A DNA stretch of 64,000 nt from Bradyrhizobium sp. SK17 (GTDB lineage Bacteria > Pseudomonadota > Alphaproteobacteria > Rhizobiales > Xanthobacteraceae), in assembly GCF_002831585.1 (NCBI RefSeq), contig NZ_CP025113.1:5037001-5101000 (forward strand), in the 5' to 3' direction. Position 1 is the first letter of the stretch; each line of letters starts with the position of its first letter. The notes under the pieces are model-generated. The model searched no databases, was not told where the DNA came from, and was given only the letters and a program-made list of their open reading frames with translations. Shown here piece by piece: positions 26,777-36,655 of the stretch. The translations under genes were made by a program, and so were the position numbers.

Positions 26777-28030
26777 CTATGCAGGCTTCAGCAGGACGTG
26801 CCGCTTCTTGCCGAGCGACAGCTTCACCACGCCTTCCGGCGTGAGGTTGGCCGCCGTCAGCACCATCTTCTCGTCGGTGACGGCGGCATCGTTGACGCGA
26901 AGGCCGCCGCCCTTGATCTGCCGGCGCGCTTCGCCGTTCGAGGCGACGAGCTCGGCCTTGACGAACGCTGCCAGCACGCCGACGCCGGCCTCAAACTCGC
27001 CGCGCGGAATTTCAACCGTCGGCAAGGTTTCGGCGAGTGCACCTTCCTCGAAGGTGCGGCGCGCGGTTTCGGCCGCCTCGTTCGCGGCAGCGCGGCTGTG
27101 GAGCAGGGCGGTTGCCTCGGTGGCCAGCACCTTCTTGGCCTCGTTGATCTCGCTGCCGCCGAGCGCCGCAAGCTTGCTGATCTCGCCGATCGGCAGGATC
27201 GTGAACAGCTTGAGGAATTTGATGACGTCGGCGTCCTCGACATTGCGCCAGTACTGCCAGAAGTCGTACGGCGAGAACTGGTCGGCGTTGAGCCACACCG
27301 CGCCCTTCGCGGTCTTGCCCATCTTGTCGCCGGAAGCGGTGGTGAGCAGCGGCGTCGTCAGCGCGAACAATTGCGGCGCGCCCATGCGGCGGCCGAGATC
27401 GACGCCGTTGACGATGTTGCCCCACTGGTCGGAGCCGCCCATCTGAAGCCGGCAACCGGCACGGCGCGACAGCTCGACGAAGTCGTAGGCCTGGCAGACC
27501 ATGTAGTTGAACTCGATGAAGCTCATCTCCTGCTCGCGCTCGAGTCGGAGCCGCACCGAGTCCATGGTCAGCATGCGGTTGACCGAGAAATGCCTGCCGA
27601 TGTCGCGCAGCATCTCGATCCAGTTCAATTTCGTCAGCCACTCGGCATTGTCGAGCATGATGGCGTCGGACTTGCCGTCGCCGTAGCGCAGCACCTTGGC
27701 GAACACGCCACGGATCGAGGCCTTGTTGGCTTCGATCTCGGCGACCGTGCGCATCGCGCGCGTCTCGTCCTTGCCGGAGGGGTCGCCCACCATCGTGGTG
27801 CCGCCGCCCATCAGCGTGATCGGCTTGTTGCCGCTCTGCTGTAGCCAGTACAGCATCATCATGGTGAGGAAGTTGCCGATGTGCAGCGACGGCGCGGTGC
27901 AGTCGTAGCCGACATAGGCCGTGGCCTCGCCCTTCGCGGCAAGCGCGTCGAGGCCCTCGAAATCGGAGCACTGGTGGACGAAGCCGCGTTCCTGTAGAGT
28001 GTTCAGGAAATCCGATTTAAATGCAGTCAT
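26777..28030 (-). CDS. tyrS: Tyrosyl-tRNA synthetase
   Basis: Charges tRNA-Tyr in the cytosol. The 417 residues have the class I Rossmann fold with HIGN (HIGH motif) near residue 51, the tyrosine-binding GGSDQWGN near 200 and KMGKT (KMSKS motif) near 234. A C-terminal S4 RNA-binding domain ends the protein ([16 protein letters not shown]). The length and motifs match TyrRS type 1. It is divergent from anmK across about 150 bases. Confidence 0.96.
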   Translation of the reverse strand: MTAFKSDFLNTLQERGFVHQCSDFEGLDALAAKGEATAYVGYDCTAPSLHIGNFLTMMMLYWLQQSGNKPITLMGGGTTMVGDPSGKDETRAMRTVAEIEANKASIRGVFAKVLRYGDGKSDAIMLDNAEWLTKLNWIEMLRDIGRHFSVNRMLTMDSVRLRLEREQEMSFIEFNYMVCQAYDFVELSRRAGCRLQMGGSDQWGNIVNGVDLGRRMGAPQLFALTTPLLTTASGDKMGKTAKGAVWLNADQFSPYDFWQYWRNVEDADVIKFLKLFTILPIGEISKLAALGGSEINEAKKVLATEATALLHSRAAANEAAETARRTFEEGALAETLPTVEIPRGEFEAGVGVLAAFVKAELVASNGEARRQIKGGGLRVNDAAVTDEKMVLTAANLTPEGVVKLSLGKKRHVLLKPA

Positions 28031-28181
28031 TTGTCGGCCAGCCAGCTCATTCTTGTTTTACGGTTTTTGCATCTATTTGCGGAACCTTGACGCTGAGGCT
28101 GCCGCAGGCGGACGCGCAGTGGCATTATAGGATGTACTTGTTTGAGACAAGCCGGGGGTTCCCGGCCGGGACGCTTCCACG

Positions 28182-29285
28182 ATGATGTTAACGGCACTCG
28201 GTCTGATGAGCGGGACCTCGCTCGACGGGGTCGACGTCGCACTGATCGAGACCGACGGCCGCCAGATCAAGGCGTTCGGACCGTCGGGCTATCGGCCCTA
28301 TACCGACGGCGAGCGCAGCCTGCTGCGTCAGGCGCTGACGGAAGCGGTGCATTTGTCGCAGCGCGACGCCCGGCCGGGGATACTGCGCCAGGCGGAGCAG
28401 GCCGTGACGATTGCCCATGCCGAGGCGGTCGCCAATTTTGCGGCGCAGAACCGGATCTCCGCCCAGGATATCGATATCGTCGGGTTCCATGGCCAGACCG
28501 TGCTGCACCGTCCCGAGCGCAGGCTGACGGTGCAGATCGGCGACGCGCAGGCGCTCGCCAAGGCGATCCACATTCCGGTGATGCATGATTTCCGCGCCGC
28601 TGACGTCGAGGCCGGCGGGCAGGGCGCGCCCTTCGTGCCGGTCTATCATCGCGCGCTGGCGCAATCGCTGAACCGCGACGGGCCGATTGTTGTGGTCAAT
28701 ATCGGCGGTGTTTCCAACATCACCTATGTCGACGGCTCGGACACGTTGATCGCCTGCGACACCGGGCCGGGCAACGCGCTGCTCGACGACTTCATGTACC
28801 GCGAGATGCATCTGCCGTTCGATACCGGCGGGCGGTTCGCCGCGCAGGGCAAACCGGATGAGGCCTGGATTGCGCAGGCACTCAAGCTGCCGTTCTTCTC
28901 GGTTCCGCCGCCGAAATCGCTCGACCGCAATGATTTCGCCAGCCTCAAGCTCGGCGCGGTGGCGCCGGCGGACGGTGCCGCGACCCTGACCGCCTTCACC
29001 GCGGCTGCGATCGCCCGGGTCGTGCCGCTGCTGCCCAAGGTGCCGAAGAGTTGGATCGTCTCCGGCGGCGGCGCCTCCAACCTCACGATGCTGCGGATGC
29101 TGCGCGAACGCCTGGCGCCGGCGCTGGTGGAGCCGGCCGAGGCGCTCGGCTGGGCCGCCGACGCGATCGAGGCCCAGGCCTTCGGCTTCCTCGCCGCGCG
29201 CGGCATGAAGGGCTTGCCGCTCAGTTATCCCGCCACCACGGGGGTGCCGATCCCGATGACCGGGGGCATCATCGCGCGACCGTGA
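28182..29285 (+). CDS. anmK: Anhydro-N-acetylmuramic acid kinase
   Basis: Phosphorylates and opens 1,6-anhydro-MurNAc released during peptidoglycan turnover, feeding cell-wall recycling. The 367 residues have the N-terminal ATPase motif GLMSGTSLDGVDVALIE, the VNIGGVSNITY phosphate loop, CDTGPGNALLDD and a C-terminal SGGGASNLTM, all standard for AnmK. Two ATGs, at 28182 and 28185, are possible starts; neither has a strong ribosome-binding site. The tyrS-anmK divergent arrangement is common in Rhizobiales. The stop lies 3 bases before an ATGCA-type palindrome. Confidence 0.95.
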   Translation: MMLTALGLMSGTSLDGVDVALIETDGRQIKAFGPSGYRPYTDGERSLLRQALTEAVHLSQRDARPGILRQAEQAVTIAHAEAVANFAAQNRISAQDIDIVGFHGQTVLHRPERRLTVQIGDAQALAKAIHIPVMHDFRAADVEAGGQGAPFVPVYHRALAQSLNRDGPIVVVNIGGVSNITYVDGSDTLIACDTGPGNALLDDFMYREMHLPFDTGGRFAAQGKPDEAWIAQALKLPFFSVPPPKSLDRNDFASLKLGAVAPADGAATLTAFTAAAIARVVPLLPKVPKSWIVSGGGASNLTMLRMLRERLAPALVEPAEALGWAADAIEAQAFGFLAARGMKGLPLSYPATTGVPIPMTGGIIARP

Positions 29286-29287
29286 CT

Positions 29288-29305
29288 TAGATGCAAATGC
29301 ATCTA
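29288..29305. promoter_or_regulatory. ATGCA-type operator 1
   Basis: TAGATGCAAATGCATCTA: perfect 8-base arms around a central AA, just upstream of the -35 of the GST-SMR operon. It has MarR-type dyad geometry; the binder is unknown. Confidence 0.55.
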
Positions 29306-29307
29306 TC

Positions 29308-29336
29308 TTGACAGTTCCATGCCGCTGCATTTAACT
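29308..29336 (+). promoter_or_regulatory. Promoter of GST-SMR operon
   Basis: TTGACA (29308-29313), 17-base spacer, TTAACT (29331-29336). Perfect -35, modest -10. It is flanked by the two ATGCA palindromes. Confidence 0.5.
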
Positions 29337-29337
29337 C

Positions 29338-29351
29338 GATGCAGCTGCATT
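29338..29351. promoter_or_regulatory. ATGCA-type operator 2
   Basis: GATGCAGCTGCATT: ATGCA and TGCAT arms around GC, just after the -10 and 48 bases centre-to-centre from operator 1. A further TGCAT half-site lies in the promoter spacer near 29325. Confidence 0.5.
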
Positions 29352-29367
29352 GAACACGAGGATCGTC

Positions 29368-30045
29368 ATGGCCGCCCTGAAGTTGATCAGCCACAAGCTC
29401 TGTCCCTATGTGCAACGCGCGGTCATCGCGCTGCGTGAGAAGGGCGTGCGGTTCGAGCGGATCGACATCGATCTCGCCAACAAGCCGGACTGGTTCCTCA
29501 AGATCTCGCCGCTCGGCAAGGTGCCGGTGCTGGTCGTGACCGGTGACGACGGCAAGGAAGTCGCGTTGTTCGAGAGCAACGTGATCTGCGAATACATCGA
29601 GGAGACGCAAGCCGGCACCAGGCTGCACCCGCAGGACGCGCTCGTTCGCGCCGAGCATCGCGCCTGGATGGAGTTCGGTTCGGCCATTCTCGGCGATCTC
29701 TGGGGGCTCGAGACCGCAACCGATGCTGCGACCTTCGACAGCAAGCGGCAGGCGGTGGCGGCAAAGTTCGCGCGCGTCGAGACGGCGCTTGGCAACGGTC
29801 CGTTCTTCGCGGGTGAGCGCTTCAGCCTGGTGGACGCGGTGTTCGCGCCAATCTTCCGCTACTTCGATCTGTTCGACCAACTGACCGACCTCGCGGTCTT
29901 CACCCACGCTCCGAAACTTCGCGCGTGGCGCAGCGCGCTGGCGCAGCGGCCGAGCGTGCGCAGCGCCGTTTCACCCGATTATCCCGCGCTGCTGCACGCG
30001 TTCCTGGTCGGCCACCGCGCGCATATGTTGAAGCTTGCGGCGTAG
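29368..30045 (+). CDS. Glutathione S-transferase family protein
   Basis: Cytosolic GST-like enzyme of 225 residues from ATG 29368 (ACGAGG about 8 bases upstream). A longer frame from TTG 29350 would overlap operator 2 and is less likely. The N-terminal thioredoxin-fold domain has CPYVQRAVIALREKGV and the cis-Pro KVPVLVV. ESNVICEYIEE follows as the Glu-Ser gamma-glutamyl contact. The C-terminal helical domain has FSLVDAVFAPIFRYF, the conserved GST folding motif. CPYVQR resembles beta/omega-type GSTs that use Cys. The SMR gene starts 3 bases after the stop, so detoxification and export may be coregulated. Confidence 0.88.
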   Translation: MAALKLISHKLCPYVQRAVIALREKGVRFERIDIDLANKPDWFLKISPLGKVPVLVVTGDDGKEVALFESNVICEYIEETQAGTRLHPQDALVRAEHRAWMEFGSAILGDLWGLETATDAATFDSKRQAVAAKFARVETALGNGPFFAGERFSLVDAVFAPIFRYFDLFDQLTDLAVFTHAPKLRAWRSALAQRPSVRSAVSPDYPALLHAFLVGHRAHMLKLAA

Positions 30046-30048
30046 GTC

Positions 30049-30378
30049 ATGTCGCATTCGCTTGCGTGGATCGCGCTGGTGGTCGCCGGTCTTCTCGACG
30101 TCGGCTGGGCGATCTCGATGAAATATGCCGAAGGCTATACGCGGCTCGGCTGGACGCTGGTCTCGCTGCTGCTGCTCGCCGCCTTCGTGTTCCTGCTCGG
30201 GCGCGCGTTGCAGGTGCTCGGTGTCGGCGTCGCCTACACGGTGTGGACCGGGATCGGCGCGGCCGGCACGCTCGCCATGGGCGTGCTCTTGTTCAACGAG
30301 GCGTTGAACCCGATGAAGGTGGCGGGGATCGCATTCGTGCTGATCGGGATCGCAGCGCTGAAGATGGCACCGGAGTAA
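30049..30378 (+). CDS. SMR-family exporter, Gdx/SugE type, with Asp at the central carboxylate
   Basis: A 109-residue four-helix small multidrug resistance protein. It aligns closely with SugE/Gdx guanidinium exporters: WIALVVAGLLDVGWA for helix 1, AYTVWTGIGAAG in helix 3 and NPMKVAGIAFVLIGI in helix 4. The invariant helix-1 Glu that binds substrate and proton is Asp17 here. That conservative change would keep a carboxylate but alter pKa and reach. It is cotranscribed with the GST. Export of guanidinium or hydrophobic cations is inferred from the family. Confidence 0.88.
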   Translation: MSHSLAWIALVVAGLLDVGWAISMKYAEGYTRLGWTLVSLLLLAAFVFLLGRALQVLGVGVAYTVWTGIGAAGTLAMGVLLFNEALNPMKVAGIAFVLIGIAALKMAPE

Positions 30379-30409
30379 GGTCGTCGGTGCTCAGTGTGAG
30401 TCCTGCTTC

Positions 30410-30493
30410 GTAGGATGGGTGGAGCGCAGCGATACCCATCAACTTGGTGCCGCGTGCGCGATGATGGGTATCGCTGCGCTCCACCCATCCTAC
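30410..30493. repeat. Perfect 32-base inverted repeat
   Basis: GTAGGATGGGTGGAGC... (30410-30441) is matched exactly in reverse complement by 30462-30493, leaving a 20-base loop. It lies between the convergent 3' ends of the SMR gene and the alpha/beta-hydrolase gene. It has the style of a mobile REP-like element of bradyrhizobia and may also end transcription. Confidence 0.85.
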
Positions 30494-30509
30494 AAAAGCC
30501 GCAACAGCA

Positions 30510-31157
30510 TCACCGCACGTTGGCGAGGCGCATGTCGAGATAGCCGGTCACCGTCTCCATCAGCGGCTCGAGCTTGCCGTCGAAGAAATGGTTGGCGCCG
30601 GGGATGACCTGCTGGTCGATCACGATGCCCTTCTGCGTCTTCAGCTTCTCGACCAGCGTGTTGACGTCCTTCGGCGGGACCACGGCGTCCTTGTCGCCAT
30701 GCACGATCAGGCCGGACGACGGGCAGGGCGCGAGGAACGAGAAGTCGTAGAGGTTGGCGGGCGGCGCGATCGAGATGAAGCCCTCGACCTCGGGCCGGCG
30801 CATCAGGAGCTGCATGCCGATCCAGGCGCCGAACGAGAAGCCCGCGACCCAGCAGGCGCGCGCCTCGGGATTGATCGCTTGCGCCCAGTCCAGCGCGCTG
30901 GCGGCATCGGACAATTCGCCGGTGCCGTGATCGAACGAGCCCTGGCTGCGGCCGACGCCACGGAAGTTGAAGCGCAGCACCGAGAAGCCGCGATGCGCGA
31001 ACGCGTAGTAGCACTGGTAGACGATCTGGTGGTTCATCGTGCCGTGGAACTGCGGATGCGGATGCAGGATCATCGCAATCGGCGCGTTCTTTTGCTTGGC
31101 CGGATGATAGCGGCCCTCAAGACGGCCAGCAGGGCCGGTGAAAATGACTTCAGGCAT
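30510..31157 (-). CDS. Alpha/beta-hydrolase (dienelactone-hydrolase-like)
   Basis: A 215-residue cytosolic hydrolase from ATG 31157, which has GAGGG 7 bases upstream; the longer frame to 31184 lacks one. Early HPHPQFHGTMNH and FNFRGVGRSQG are typical of the YfhR/alpha-beta-hydrolase_6 group. The nucleophile is Ser in GFSFGAW (about residue 100), the acid is Asp in HGDKDAVVP, and the base is His in GANHFF. The substrate is unknown. This family is often found near suf or transport genes in Rhizobiales without a proven link. It is divergent from the suf operon. Confidence 0.85.
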   Translation of the reverse strand: MPEVIFTGPAGRLEGRYHPAKQKNAPIAMILHPHPQFHGTMNHQIVYQCYYAFAHRGFSVLRFNFRGVGRSQGSFDHGTGELSDAASALDWAQAINPEARACWVAGFSFGAWIGMQLLMRRPEVEGFISIAPPANLYDFSFLAPCPSSGLIVHGDKDAVVPPKDVNTLVEKLKTQKGIVIDQQVIPGANHFFDGKLEPLMETVTGYLDMRLANVR

Positions 31158-31571
31158 TGCGTTCCCTCGATTGACGTCGCTCAATCAATCGGTTGGAGCC
31201 ATCTTCAGCGACGGTGCGCGAACAGAGCAGCTCATGGATGAAAATCGGCGCAGGCACCGTCGGGCGGCGCGCTGGAGGGCCTTCTAGCATGACGCAAGGG
31301 GCGAAAATCAAGGAAATTGTGCGGCTTGGCACGGGCGAATCCCTGACGTGACGCGCGCGGGCTCAAGCGTTCCGATGGCTACCTGAAGTTTCAGTTTGTC
31401 ATACTGCTATCGCGATTGGGACGCACCGGATGTCTTGCCTGGCAACACGTCGAAACTCCGCGGCGTGAAAAATCTCTCTGGCCGGCCGACGTCTGATCTG
31501 GCCTCGGTGCTGAACTCTCGTTATGTCGCAGTGGAAGGCCGCGACCATGGTGGTCGCGGCGGACGAGTGAT
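31158..31571. other. 414-base intergenic region between hydrolase and suf operon
   Basis: It must hold the promoters of the divergent hydrolase gene and the suf operon. I find no convincing -35/-10 pair and no clear iron-responsive box by eye. Short open frames here lack codon-use or homology support. The one clear structure is the hairpin at 31538-31560. No iscR or rirA gene is present. Confidence 0.6.
31538..31560 (+). promoter_or_regulatory. Hairpin abutting the iscS-like start
   Basis: GCCGCGACCA (31538-31547) and TGGTCGCGGC (31551-31560) form a perfect 10-base stem with a 3-base loop, ending 11 bases before ATG 31572 and touching the presumed ribosome-binding site. It could hinder initiation or be a processing site. 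Confidence 0.5.
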
Positions 31572-32729
31572 ATGGCCGATCGCGTCTATCTCGACTGGAA
31601 TGCCACGACGCCGCTTCGCCCGGAGGCGAAGGCGGCGATGACCGCGGCGTGGGAACTGAGCGGCAACCCGTCCTCGGTGCACAGCGAAGGACGGCGGGCG
31701 CGGCGGTTGGTCGAAGATGCCCGCAATGCGGTGGCCAACGCGGTCGGTGGCCGATCGCAGGATGTGGTCTTTCTCTCCGGAGGGACGGAAGCCAATGCGC
31801 TGGCGTTGATGCCGGGGTTGCACCGCGGCGCAGGTGCGCCGGTGCAGCGGCTCTTGGTGTCCGCCATCGAGCATGCGTCGGTTCTGGCCGGCGGACGGTT
31901 TTCGCGCGAGGCGACCGGCGCGATCAATGTCACGCGCTCCGGCGTGATCGATCTCGAGCATCTGCGCACGCTGCTCGCGGATGGTCCGCCCACGCTGGTC
32001 TCGGTGATGCTCGCCAACAACGAGACCGGGGCGATTCAGCCGGTGGCCGACGTTGCCGAGATCGTCCATGCGTCCGGTGGTCTGCTGCATGTCGATGCGA
32101 TTCAGGCGTTGGGCAAGATCCCGTTCGATCTCGCCTCAACCAAGGCCGACCTCGTGACGTTGTCGGCGCACAAGATCGGTGGACCAAAGGGAGTGGGCGC
32201 GCTGGTGCTCGCCGAGGGCGTTGAAGGGCTGGAGGCGTCCTTGCGCGGCGGCGGGCAGGAGCTTGGGCGCCGGGCCGGGACGGAGAACGTTCCGGGGATC
32301 GCCGGATTTGGCGCTGCCGCCAAGGTGGCGATGGCGGCGCTGAAGGCCGACGCCGCTCGCGTCAGGGGGTTGCGTGACCGGCTCGAGCACGGGCTGCGCC
32401 AGACGCCCGATGCGCTGATCTTCTCCGACGACGTCAAGAGGTTGCCAAATACCGTTCTGTTCACTGCACCGGGGATGAAGGCCGAAACGGCGGTCATCGG
32501 CTTCGATCTCGGGGGTGTGGCGGTCTCCTCCGGTTCCGCCTGCTCGTCCGGCAAGGTGCAGCCATCGCATGTATTGGAGGCAATGGGATACCGTTTTGAG
32601 GTATCCCAAGGAGCGGTGCGGCTCAGTCTGGGCTGGTCTACCACGGAGACAGACGTGGATTTGACCCTCAAGGCTTGGCGAAAGCTCGCTGATAGCCTAG
32701 TTAAGGGAGAGCGACGAAACACAGCTTGA
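31572..32729 (+). CDS. Cysteine desulfurase, IscS/NifS type
   Basis: PLP enzyme that takes sulfur from cysteine for Fe-S cluster assembly. The 385 residues have the N-terminal YLDWNATTPL, the PLP-lysine motif LSAHKIGGPKG (Lys near 204), and the persulfide loop SSGSACSSGKVQPSH near 320, which marks group I (IscS-like). It is the first gene of the suf operon, followed by sufB after about 97 bases. The operon also encodes a group II SufS, so two desulfurases of different class serve one cluster machinery, as in other Rhizobiales. The start is preceded by a stable hairpin. Confidence 0.93.
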   Translation: MADRVYLDWNATTPLRPEAKAAMTAAWELSGNPSSVHSEGRRARRLVEDARNAVANAVGGRSQDVVFLSGGTEANALALMPGLHRGAGAPVQRLLVSAIEHASVLAGGRFSREATGAINVTRSGVIDLEHLRTLLADGPPTLVSVMLANNETGAIQPVADVAEIVHASGGLLHVDAIQALGKIPFDLASTKADLVTLSAHKIGGPKGVGALVLAEGVEGLEASLRGGGQELGRRAGTENVPGIAGFGAAAKVAMAALKADAARVRGLRDRLEHGLRQTPDALIFSDDVKRLPNTVLFTAPGMKAETAVIGFDLGGVAVSSGSACSSGKVQPSHVLEAMGYRFEVSQGAVRLSLGWSTTETDVDLTLKAWRKLADSLVKGERRNTA

Positions 32730-32826
32730 ACTGTTCTAAGCGAGTGATTTCGTGTTCAAAGCATCGTAAGAGACTTTCGGAACTGAGATCCACCGCGGTC
32801 CTTGAAACCGCGAGCGGAGGATATGA

Positions 32827-34323
<1,497 letters not shown>

Positions 34324-34328
34324 GGCAG

Positions 34329-34541
34329 ATGTGGCGAACGGTCAGGAATGTCCTGGATGGCGTTCAGATTTTGCCGTTTGCTGTCACTGCGTGCGTCGCG
34401 ATCACAGCAGCGTTCGTTGCCTTGATGGGCGCACTGCTGGGATCACCTGAGGTGATGGAATTCGGCAAGGCTGCCGCCGGATTTGGAGCACTTGGATTTT
34501 TTGTCTGGCTCTTTCTGATGATCGTTATCCGGTCGGGCTAG
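34329..34541 (+). CDS. Small two-helix membrane protein inside the suf operon
   Basis: A 70-residue ORF between sufB and sufC. It has AGGG upstream of ATG 34329, starts 5 bases after the sufB stop and ends 16 bases before sufC. Two hydrophobic helices (about residues 14-37 and 48-67) flank a short polar loop (GSPEVMEFGK). The N-terminus is positively charged. I recognise no family. Its spacing on both sides and its own ribosome-binding site argue that it is a real gene. Membrane tethering of the Suf complex or an unrelated passenger role are both possible. Confidence 0.65.
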   Translation: MWRTVRNVLDGVQILPFAVTACVAITAAFVALMGALLGSPEVMEFGKAAAGFGALGFFVWLFLMIVIRSG

Positions 34542-34557
34542 GCCATGAGGAAAGAAG

Positions 34558-35313
34558 ATGACTGCGTTGCTTGAAGTGAAAGATCTGCAGGTTCGTGTCG
34601 AGGAGCGTGAGATCCTGCACGGGCTGTCGCTCACGGTGAACCCGGGCGAGGTGCATGCGATCATGGGCCCGAACGGCTCCGGCAAATCGACGCTCTCTCA
34701 TGTGATCGCCGGCAAGCCGGGCTATGAAGTCACCGGCGGCCAGATCCTGTTCAAGGGCGAGGACCTCTTGGAGATGGCGCCGAACGAGCGCGCCGCCAAG
34801 GGCGTGTTCCTGGCGTTCCAGTATCCGGTCGAAATCCCGGGCGTGACCACCTGGAATTTCTTGCATGCGGCGCTCAACGCCCAGCGCAAGGCGCGCGGCG
34901 AGGAGGAGATGTCGTCGCCGGCCTTCCTGAAGAAGGTCCGCGAAGTGGCCAAGTCGCTCAACATTCCGCAGGACATGCTGAAGCGCGGCGTCAATGTCGG
35001 CTTCTCCGGCGGCGAGAAGAAGCGCAACGAGATTCTTCAGATGGCGCTGTTCGAGCCGGCTGTCTGCATCCTCGATGAAATGGATTCGGGCCTCGACATC
35101 GACGCGCTGCGGATCGCGGCCGACGGCGTCAACGCGCTGCGCTCGCCGGAGCGCGCCATGGTCGTGATTACCCACTACCAGCGGTTGCTCAACTACATCG
35201 TGCCCGACGTCGTGCACGTGATGTCGAAGGGCAGGGTGGTGAAGAGCGGCGGCAAGGAACTGGCGCTGGAGCTGGAAGAGTCCGGCTACGCGCAGTTCGA
35301 AGACGCGGCCTGA
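34558..35313 (+). CDS. sufC: Fe-S cluster assembly ATPase SufC
   Basis: ABC-type ATPase that drives conformational change in SufBCD. The 251 residues have Walker A GPNGSGKST (near 39), the signature SGGEKKRNEILQ, Walker B CILDEMDSGLDID with the SufC-specific Asp, and switch HYQRLL. No membrane domain, as expected. GAGGAAAGAAG precedes ATG 34558. sufD follows after 17 bases. Confidence 0.97.
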   Translation: MTALLEVKDLQVRVEEREILHGLSLTVNPGEVHAIMGPNGSGKSTLSHVIAGKPGYEVTGGQILFKGEDLLEMAPNERAAKGVFLAFQYPVEIPGVTTWNFLHAALNAQRKARGEEEMSSPAFLKKVREVAKSLNIPQDMLKRGVNVGFSGGEKKRNEILQMALFEPAVCILDEMDSGLDIDALRIAADGVNALRSPERAMVVITHYQRLLNYIVPDVVHVMSKGRVVKSGGKELALELEESGYAQFEDAA

Positions 35314-35330
35314 CAAAGGCGGGTTCTCAG

Positions 35331-36653
35331 ATGAACGTTGTTGCAAAGACCGAGACCGGGCGCGCGCTGGGCGATGCATTCGCCGTCGTGCGCGACCGTC
35401 TGCCGGGCAAGGGCAAGATCGCCGATCAGCGCCGGCAGGCATTCGAGGCCTATGAGCGTACCGGCCTGCCGCATCGCCGGATCGAGGACTGGAAATACAC
35501 TGATCTGCGCGCGCTGATGCGCGAGGTGCTGCCGCTGGCGGCGGCGCCGGATGCCGTGGCGCTGAGCCGCGCCGCGGCTGTCGCCAAGCTGCGCGCAATC
35601 GACGGCGTGCGCCGTCTGGTGCTGGTCGATGGCGCTTTCGCGCCTGATCTGTCCGACCTCGGAAGCCTCGAGAAGGGGCTTGTGATCCGCCCGCTGCGCG
35701 AGGTGCTCGACGCCGGCGACGGCGCGCTGTCCGCGGAGGTGGTTGCGTCCGACATCTCCAACCCGATGATCGCGCTGAACGGTGCGATGGCGACCGATGG
35801 TGTCGTGATCGAAATCGCCAACGGCGCGATGCTGGCTCAGCCGCTGCATATCATCCACGTTGCGTCCGGTGCGGCGCCGGCCTCGATGTTCACGCGCTCG
35901 CTGTTACGGCTCGGCCGCGACGCCGGCGTGACGCTGGTGGAGAGCTATCTCGCCGCCGAGGGCGCCAAGGCTTACCAGGCGTATGACGGGCTGATCGTTG
36001 CGATCGGCGACAATGCGCGGCTCGATCACGTGCGCCTGGTCGAGGACAGCGTCGACGCCTTCAACATTTCGTCGGCAACGATCTCGCTCGGCGCCCATGC
36101 CCATTTCAACACGTTCGGCCTGACCTCGGGCGGCCATGTCAGCCGTTACCAGCTGACGGTGACCTGCGCTGGCGAAGGTTCGAAGGTCGAGACCAACGGC
36201 GTCAACCTGATCAACGGCAAGCAGCATGCCGACACCACGCTGTTCATGGATCACGCCGTGCCGAACTGCGCGAGTCGCGAGATCTTCCGTGCCGTCGTCG
36301 ACGACCGCGCTCATTCCGTGTTCCAGGGTCGCATCATCGTCCGCCCCGACGCGCAGAAGACCGACGCCAAGATGATGACCCGCGCGCTGCTGCTGTCCGA
36401 CGATGCGGAAGCTGACAACAAGCCGGAGCTCGAGATCTTCGCCGATGACGTCACCTGCGGTCACGGCGCGACCACCGGCGCGCTCGACGAGAGCCTGCTG
36501 TTCTACATGCGCGCCCGCGGACTGCCCGAGAAGGAAGCGCAGGCGCTCCTGATCCAGGCCTTCGTGGGAGAGGCGATCGAGACCATCGTCAGCGATGCGT
36601 TGCGCGAGGTCGCAATTGCCACCGCGCAGCGCTGGCTTCAGGCGAGGGCGTGA
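35331..36653 (+). CDS. sufD: Fe-S cluster assembly subunit SufD
   Basis: Partner of SufB in the scaffold. The 440 residues have an N-terminal helical part with PHRRIEDWKYTDLR, typical of SufD, and a beta-helix core. The C-terminal CGHGATTGALDESLLFYMRARG carries the His matching the cluster-ligating His of E. coli SufD. The stop overlaps a possible GTG start of sufS. Normal length and context. Confidence 0.96.
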   Translation: MNVVAKTETGRALGDAFAVVRDRLPGKGKIADQRRQAFEAYERTGLPHRRIEDWKYTDLRALMREVLPLAAAPDAVALSRAAAVAKLRAIDGVRRLVLVDGAFAPDLSDLGSLEKGLVIRPLREVLDAGDGALSAEVVASDISNPMIALNGAMATDGVVIEIANGAMLAQPLHIIHVASGAAPASMFTRSLLRLGRDAGVTLVESYLAAEGAKAYQAYDGLIVAIGDNARLDHVRLVEDSVDAFNISSATISLGAHAHFNTFGLTSGGHVSRYQLTVTCAGEGSKVETNGVNLINGKQHADTTLFMDHAVPNCASREIFRAVVDDRAHSVFQGRIIVRPDAQKTDAKMMTRALLLSDDAEADNKPELEIFADDVTCGHGATTGALDESLLFYMRARGLPEKEAQALLIQAFVGEAIETIVSDALREVAIATAQRWLQARA

Positions 36654-36655
36654 GC

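Noticed and set aside
31396..31641. 81-codon frame in the gap before the suf operon
   Set aside because: Its end overlaps the iscS-like gene in another frame and becomes poly-Arg; no homology or ribosome-binding site.
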